From: a bacterium
Lineage (GTDB): Bacteria; ARS69
DNA: 10,055 nucleotides
Direction of reading: 5' to 3'
Assembly (NCBI GenBank): GCA_025774865.1
Contig: JALGZO010000282.1
Coordinates: forward strand, 1-10,055
Numbering within the stretch: the first letter of the stretch is position 1; every line of letters starts with the position of its first letter. Under the pieces are notes generated by a model. That model ran no database searches. It had not been told where the DNA came from and was given only the letters and a program-made list of their open reading frames with translations. Positions 6,762 to 10,055 of this stretch are shown here, in pieces. A program made the position numbers and the translations under genes.

Positions 6762-7250
6762 CTAGTCCTGGGGGAGGCAGACATCAAGAGGGCGACTCCC
6801 TCGATCAACTCTGACCCCAGCCTCCCCGCAGAGCCATGATCTCAGGAAGCCGCCGATCCGATCCCAGGCCACCAGCAGCGTCCCCACGGCATCCGAGAAG
6901 CCGCTCTGAACATCGCCGCAGCACGTACAGAAGTTGTGGGAGCCGGGCCCGGCCGCCGATGGCCAGCAGCATGTTGTCTCCCAGGGTGTCGCCGAAGTTG
7001 ATGACCGACGAATTCTCCGACCAAAACCCGCCCACGAACAAGTTGCCGCCGATGGTCACGCCGAACTCGGCCGCCGCGACGCCGTCAGCCTCGTGGCAGA
7101 CGAGCCAGAGCCAAACTCGAAGAGGCCGGGCTCGGGGAGGGGAGGGGCGGTCTGCACGAAGGGATCCGTGCCGCTCGCGCTGAGCGTCCACGCGTACGGT
7201 TCGTCGCTGCCCTCCGCCAAGGCGTGGCCGAGGGGGGGCGATCGCCTGTA
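6762..7250 (-). pseudogene. Frameshifted, 5'-truncated paralogue of the neighbour's WTLS/AEF domain
   Basis: No single frame covers this stretch, but a coherent protein appears when two frames are joined. The first piece (7250 to about 7115) reads PYAWTLSASGTDPFVQT and PLPEPGLFEF. The middle piece (about 7115-6952, shifted by one) reads WLWLVCHEADGVAAAEFGV, GGFWSENSSVINFGD and NMLLAIGG. The last piece, back in the first frame, reads GSHNFCTCCGDVQSGF and ends at TAG 6764-6762. Restoring one T in the TTT run near 7113 and removing one base near 6951 joins them. The order WTLS, LWLVC, AAEF, GFW, LLA matches WTLS, LYLWFYC, SAEF, GFLN, LLLA in the adjacent 385-aa protein. The first frame meets a stop (TAG 7253-7251) with no signal peptide or good start after it, so the 5' part is missing. 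After about 6830 the translation no longer resembles the neighbour. It could be a decayed gene or, for the frameshifts alone, sequencing errors. Confidence 0.65.
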
Positions 7251-7292
7251 CTATTCCATTGGCGGTATCGCAAGAAACGTTTTCGCCGTATC

Positions 7293-7298
7293 GGGAGG
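7293..7298 (+). promoter_or_regulatory. Strong Shine-Dalgarno for the VPS10-like gene
   Basis: GGGAGG ends 6 bases before ATG 7305 and fixes the start of the propeller gene. A nearly repeated 9-mer, GCGGTATCG (7262-7270) and GCCGTATCG (7285-7293), sits in the same leader; whether it binds a regulator is unknown. Confidence 0.65.
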
Positions 7299-7304
7299 GT
7301 CAGC

Positions 7305-10055
7305 ATGCGTCAGCGCTTCCTTCGAATCGGATTCGCAGCGGCGTCCAGCGGCGTCATCATCATCGCCGGCATCGTCGCCCTCAGGATCACGCCGGAACCG
7401 ACCGGGAACCCTGTCGAGGTCGAGACGGGGGGCAAGCACCCGAACGAGCCCGATCGCGCGCTGGAGTTCTATCTGGCGCAGCGGCTTCCGGCCGGGGAGC
7501 AGGAGCTTCCGCTGGAGCACCTATTCGCCAGACGGACCGAGATCATCGACCGTGAGGCAGCGGCCGAGCGCGCGCGAGGCGCGTCCGGTCCCGGCGGCAT
7601 TCAGGGATGGCAGTCCATCGGGCCCGGCAACGTCGGCGGTCGCACGCGCGCTATCGTGATCGACCCGACGAATCCGAGTCGGATACTCGCGGCCGGCGTG
7701 GCCGGCGGCATCTTCAAGTCCACGAACGCGGGCGCGAGCTGGGCGCCGACCGACGATCTCATGCTGAACCTGGCCGTCTGCTCGATGGTCATGGACCCGA
7801 CGAACCCGAACGTGATCTACGCCGGAACGGGGGAGGGCTACGGCAGCAGCATCTTCGTGCGAGGGCTCGGCATCTTCAAGTCGACCGACGGCGGGGACAC
7901 CTGGGCGCAGCTCCCTTCGACATCTGCCGCTCAGGCGGGCAGCGTCTTCTACTACGTGAACAAGCTCGCGATCAGCGCGAACGACGCGAGCCACATCTAC
8001 GCCGCCACCCGGCACGGGGTTCTCAAGAGCACGAACGCCGGCGTGAGCTGGGACATTCAACTCGCGAATCCCTGGGTAAACGGAACGCCGCCCTTCTCGA
8101 ATGGGTCGAGCATGGGGTGCCTCGACCTCGCGCTTCGCTCGGACCGCGACCCGGACGTCGTGTTCGCGACGTTCGGGAGCTTCGGAAAGGACGGGCTCTT
8201 TCGCAGCGACGACGGCGGCTCCACGTGGACGGAGTACGTCACTCCGTACTACCAGGGGCGCATGACGATCGCGATCGCGCCGACCGACAACGACCGCATC
8301 TACATAGGCATGGCCGACAACGGCAGCCTCGCGCAGCTCGGGCGGATAGCGGATCTCTGGCGGGCCGACGACGGAGTCACGTTCAACTCCGTCCTCGACT
8401 TCGACTCCCACCTGAGCCCCTGGCTCTTCAGCTACGTCTCGATCGCCACCGGCTGTATCACCGGCTACCCCATCTACTCCCAGGGCTGGTACGACCAGGC
8501 GATCACGGTGGATCCCACCGACCCCGACGTCTTGTTCCTCGGCGGCATCAACCTCTACCGCTCGGACGACGCCGGCCAGACGTTCGGTCTCATGGGATAC
8601 TGGATGACGTACGATCCACCGACGCCGCAACGCGTGCACGTCGATCAGCACACGATCGTGCCACACCCCGACTGGAACGGCACGACAAACCAGACCCTCA
8701 TCGTCGGCAACGACGGTGGCATCTGGTACACGACGAACGCGAAGGCCGCGACGAGCCAAGAGGAATGTCCCCTCGGGGACGATCCGGGACCGCCGCCGGA
8801 CGTCGAGTGGCAGCACTTCGAGAACGGATACGCGGTCACGCAGTTCTACCACGGTGCGGTGGCGAGAACCGCGGACGTGTTCATCGCAGGCGCCCAGGAC
8901 AACAGCGTGCAGCGCGTCACGTCGACGGCGACGCCGAACGGGTGGGAAGAGCTCATGCGCGGGGACGGCGGATACTGCGCGATCGACCCGACCAACGAGC
9001 AGATCATGTACACGGAAATCCAGGGCTTCCCGACGATCCGGAAGTCGACCGACGGCGGCGATACGTTCTTTTCCGCGTCGAACGGCATCACTGACACCGA
9101 CGGGCTCTTCATTGCGCCTTTCGCGATGGCGCCGTCTGACCCGAACGTCCTCTGGACGGGCGGGCAACGTCCGTGGCGCACCAAGGACGCCGCGGGGCTC
9201 TGGAAGGCCAAGGGTCCGGACTTCGTGGGGGCGTCCCAGATCTCGGCGATCGGCATCTCCCCCACGGACCGCCGGTACGTCTATCTCGGATTCACGAACG
9301 GCTACGTCGCGTACACCACGAACGGGTACGCGGGGAGCCCGGACTGGACGTTGACCTCGGCGGGGTTGCCGGGCGCGTGGGTGTCGAGCGTCGCGGTGGA
9401 TGGGCAGGATCCCGCGGTCGCCTACGTCACGTTCAGCACCATCGGCGTGAATCACATCTATCGGACGACGGACGGCGGCGCCTCCTGGACATCCATCGAC
9501 GGAATCGCGGCGGCCGGGGTTCCCGACATTCCGGTCCACTCGATCGCCATTCGTCCGACTGACTCGCAACAGCTCTACGCGGGCACCGAGTTCGGGATCT
9601 TCGCGAGCGACGACGGCGGCACCACGTGGGACCCGTCCAACGCCGGATTCGCGCACACCGTCGTCGAGGCGCTCGATTTCCGCGACGAGAATACGCTCGT
9701 CGCGTTCACGTTCGGCCGCGGCGTCTTCGTGACGTCGCTGGATGCGAATGCCACGAGCGCGCCGGACCTCGACGCGGTGCTGGCGGCGGCCCCGGGGCTC
9801 ACCGCGGGACCGAATCCTTTCCGTGGGCATATCGAGCTCACGGCGACCTTGCCCGGCGCGGGACACGTCCGGATGAGCATTCATGACGTCCAGGGCCGCC
9901 TAGTCGCGGTCGTGGCCGTCGAGCCTCTGCCGGCCGGGCGCGTCGCGCGAGTCTGGGACGGACGGGATCACAGCGGCGACAGGATCGCCGCGGGAGCGTA
10001 CTTCGCCCGGCTGGAAGGCGCCGGCGAGGTGATCACGAAGCGAGTCGTGTACATC
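7305..10055 (+). CDS. VPS10/sortilin-like BNR (Asp-box) propeller protein with FlgD-like C-terminal domain (partial at right edge)
   Basis: 917 codons open to the window end, with no stop yet. A hydrophobic segment (about residues 9-26, SSGVIIIAGIVAL) follows MRQRFLR. No clear AxA cleavage site or lipobox Cys is seen, so it may be an uncleaved anchor or an atypical signal peptide. From about 100 to 800 the protein is built of beta-propeller blades with Asp-box motifs (S/T-x-D-x-G-x-T-W/F): STNAGASW (139), STDGGDTW (193), STNAGVSW (242), SDDGGSTW (301), ADDGVTF (354), SDDAGQTF (420), STDGGDTF (581), TTDGGASW (721) and SDDGGTTW (768). Most blades are preceded by xDPTNPxxIYAG-type strands, and GAQDN (529-533) is typical of the VPS10/sortilin-like 'exo-alpha-sialidase/glycosyl hydrolase' annotations. 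Asp boxes are structural; I see no sialidase catalytic Arg triad, so a binding or scaffold role is as likely as an enzyme. Residues from about 832 are a FlgD-like sorting domain (GPNPF, IHDVQGRLV, VWDGRDHSGD, AAGAYFARL, KRVVYI), probably missing only a few residues. Strong ribosome binding site at 7293. Confidence 0.92.
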   Translation, partial: MRQRFLRIGFAAASSGVIIIAGIVALRITPEPTGNPVEVETGGKHPNEPDRALEFYLAQRLPAGEQELPLEHLFARRTEIIDREAAAERARGASGPGGIQGWQSIGPGNVGGRTRAIVIDPTNPSRILAAGVAGGIFKSTNAGASWAPTDDLMLNLAVCSMVMDPTNPNVIYAGTGEGYGSSIFVRGLGIFKSTDGGDTWAQLPSTSAAQAGSVFYYVNKLAISANDASHIYAATRHGVLKSTNAGVSWDIQLANPWVNGTPPFSNGSSMGCLDLALRSDRDPDVVFATFGSFGKDGLFRSDDGGSTWTEYVTPYYQGRMTIAIAPTDNDRIYIGMADNGSLAQLGRIADLWRADDGVTFNSVLDFDSHLSPWLFSYVSIATGCITGYPIYSQGWYDQAITVDPTDPDVLFLGGINLYRSDDAGQTFGLMGYWMTYDPPTPQRVHVDQHTIVPHPDWNGTTNQTLIVGNDGGIWYTTNAKAATSQEECPLGDDPGPPPDVEWQHFENGYAVTQFYHGAVARTADVFIAGAQDNSVQRVTSTATPNGWEELMRGDGGYCAIDPTNEQIMYTEIQGFPTIRKSTDGGDTFFSASNGITDTDGLFIAPFAMAPSDPNVLWTGGQRPWRTKDAAGLWKAKGPDFVGASQISAIGISPTDRRYVYLGFTNGYVAYTTNGYAGSPDWTLTSAGLPGAWVSSVAVDGQDPAVAYVTFSTIGVNHIYRTTDGGASWTSIDGIAAAGVPDIPVHSIAIRPTDSQQLYAGTEFGIFASDDGGTTWDPSNAGFAHTVVEALDFRDENTLVAFTFGRGVFVTSLDANATSAPDLDAVLAAAPGLTAGPNPFRGHIELTATLPGAGHVRMSIHDVQGRLVAVVAVEPLPAGRVARVWDGRDHSGDRIAAGAYFARLEGAGEVITKRVVYI

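Noticed and set aside
6788-6802. Hairpin GAGGG-CGACT-CCCTC as a terminator
   Set aside because: Five-base stem with no T tract on either strand; it also lies inside the decayed frame.
7237-7246. Palindrome GGCGATCGCC
   Set aside because: A single copy; GC-rich palindromes of this length are expected by chance at this base composition.
7607-9094. 495-residue plus-strand frame inside the propeller gene
   Set aside because: Arg-rich, out of frame with the propeller gene, no ribosome binding site; a shifted reading of the true gene.
7521-9884. 787-residue open frame on the minus strand opposite the propeller gene
   Set aside because: Its translation is Arg/Val/Asp-rich with no signal peptide or known motif. 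It is the antisense shadow of a high-GC gene whose plus-strand frame has nine Asp boxes and a sorting domain.
1-10055. CRISPR arrays, tRNA/rRNA genes, transposase or phage genes
   Set aside because: No regularly spaced repeats, cloverleaf, rRNA-like segments, or intact transposase or integrase motifs were found on either strand by eye.

Overview
The window reads as GC-rich bacterial DNA that codes almost entirely for large exported or surface proteins. I see no housekeeping, tRNA, rRNA, CRISPR or phage genes. Two proteins end in a FlgD-like/type IX-secretion-type C-terminal Ig domain with a PNPF motif. A third ends in a short WG-x-x-KALYR tail. With the high GC and the modular architectures (metallophosphoesterase plus cadherin-like array, M14 peptidase, VPS10/BNR propeller), this best fits a Candidatus Eisenbacteria/Latescibacterota/Krumholzibacteriota-type (FCB-related) lineage. 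That placement is an inference; no marker gene is present to prove it.

Layout. (1) 1-2813, minus: the N-terminal 937 codons of a very long secreted protein, open to the left edge. It has a signal peptide, a 'GD-PY / GDNEWTDC' type metallophosphoesterase, a PKD/Ig-like segment, Calx-beta, two cadherin-like repeats, a DNRLRE-like domain and the start of an ASH (choice-of-anchor-D) domain. (2) 2814-3266: divergent intergenic region with a 160-bp nested inverted-repeat block. The right end of the block overlaps a good sigma70-like promoter (TTGACC-17-TACGAT) pointing into the next gene. (3) 3267-5552, plus: secreted zinc carboxypeptidase (M14) with all catalytic residues visible, a fibronectin-III fold split by a jelly-roll domain, and a FlgD-like sorting domain. 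(4) 5572-6729, minus, convergent with (3) across 19 bp: secreted 385-aa protein of unrecognised function with a MAM-like jelly roll, a second unnamed domain and the WGSVKALYR tail. (5) about 6762-7250, minus: a truncated remnant of a paralogue of the second domain of (4), with two compensating frameshifts. (6) 7305-10055, plus: VPS10/sortilin-like BNR (Asp-box) propeller protein with a FlgD-like C-terminal domain, cut by the right edge only a few residues before its likely end.

The genes do not form an operon: they alternate in strand, each with its own leader. What unites them is destination (outside the cell or on the surface) and modular adhesion/sorting domains. A peptidase, a phosphoesterase and a propeller protein are consistent with scavenging of organic polymers. 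The most unusual points are the unnamed domain shared by the intact gene (4) and its broken neighbour (5), the alternative C-terminal tail on (4), the split FnIII in the peptidase, and the inverted-repeat block that supplies half of a promoter.
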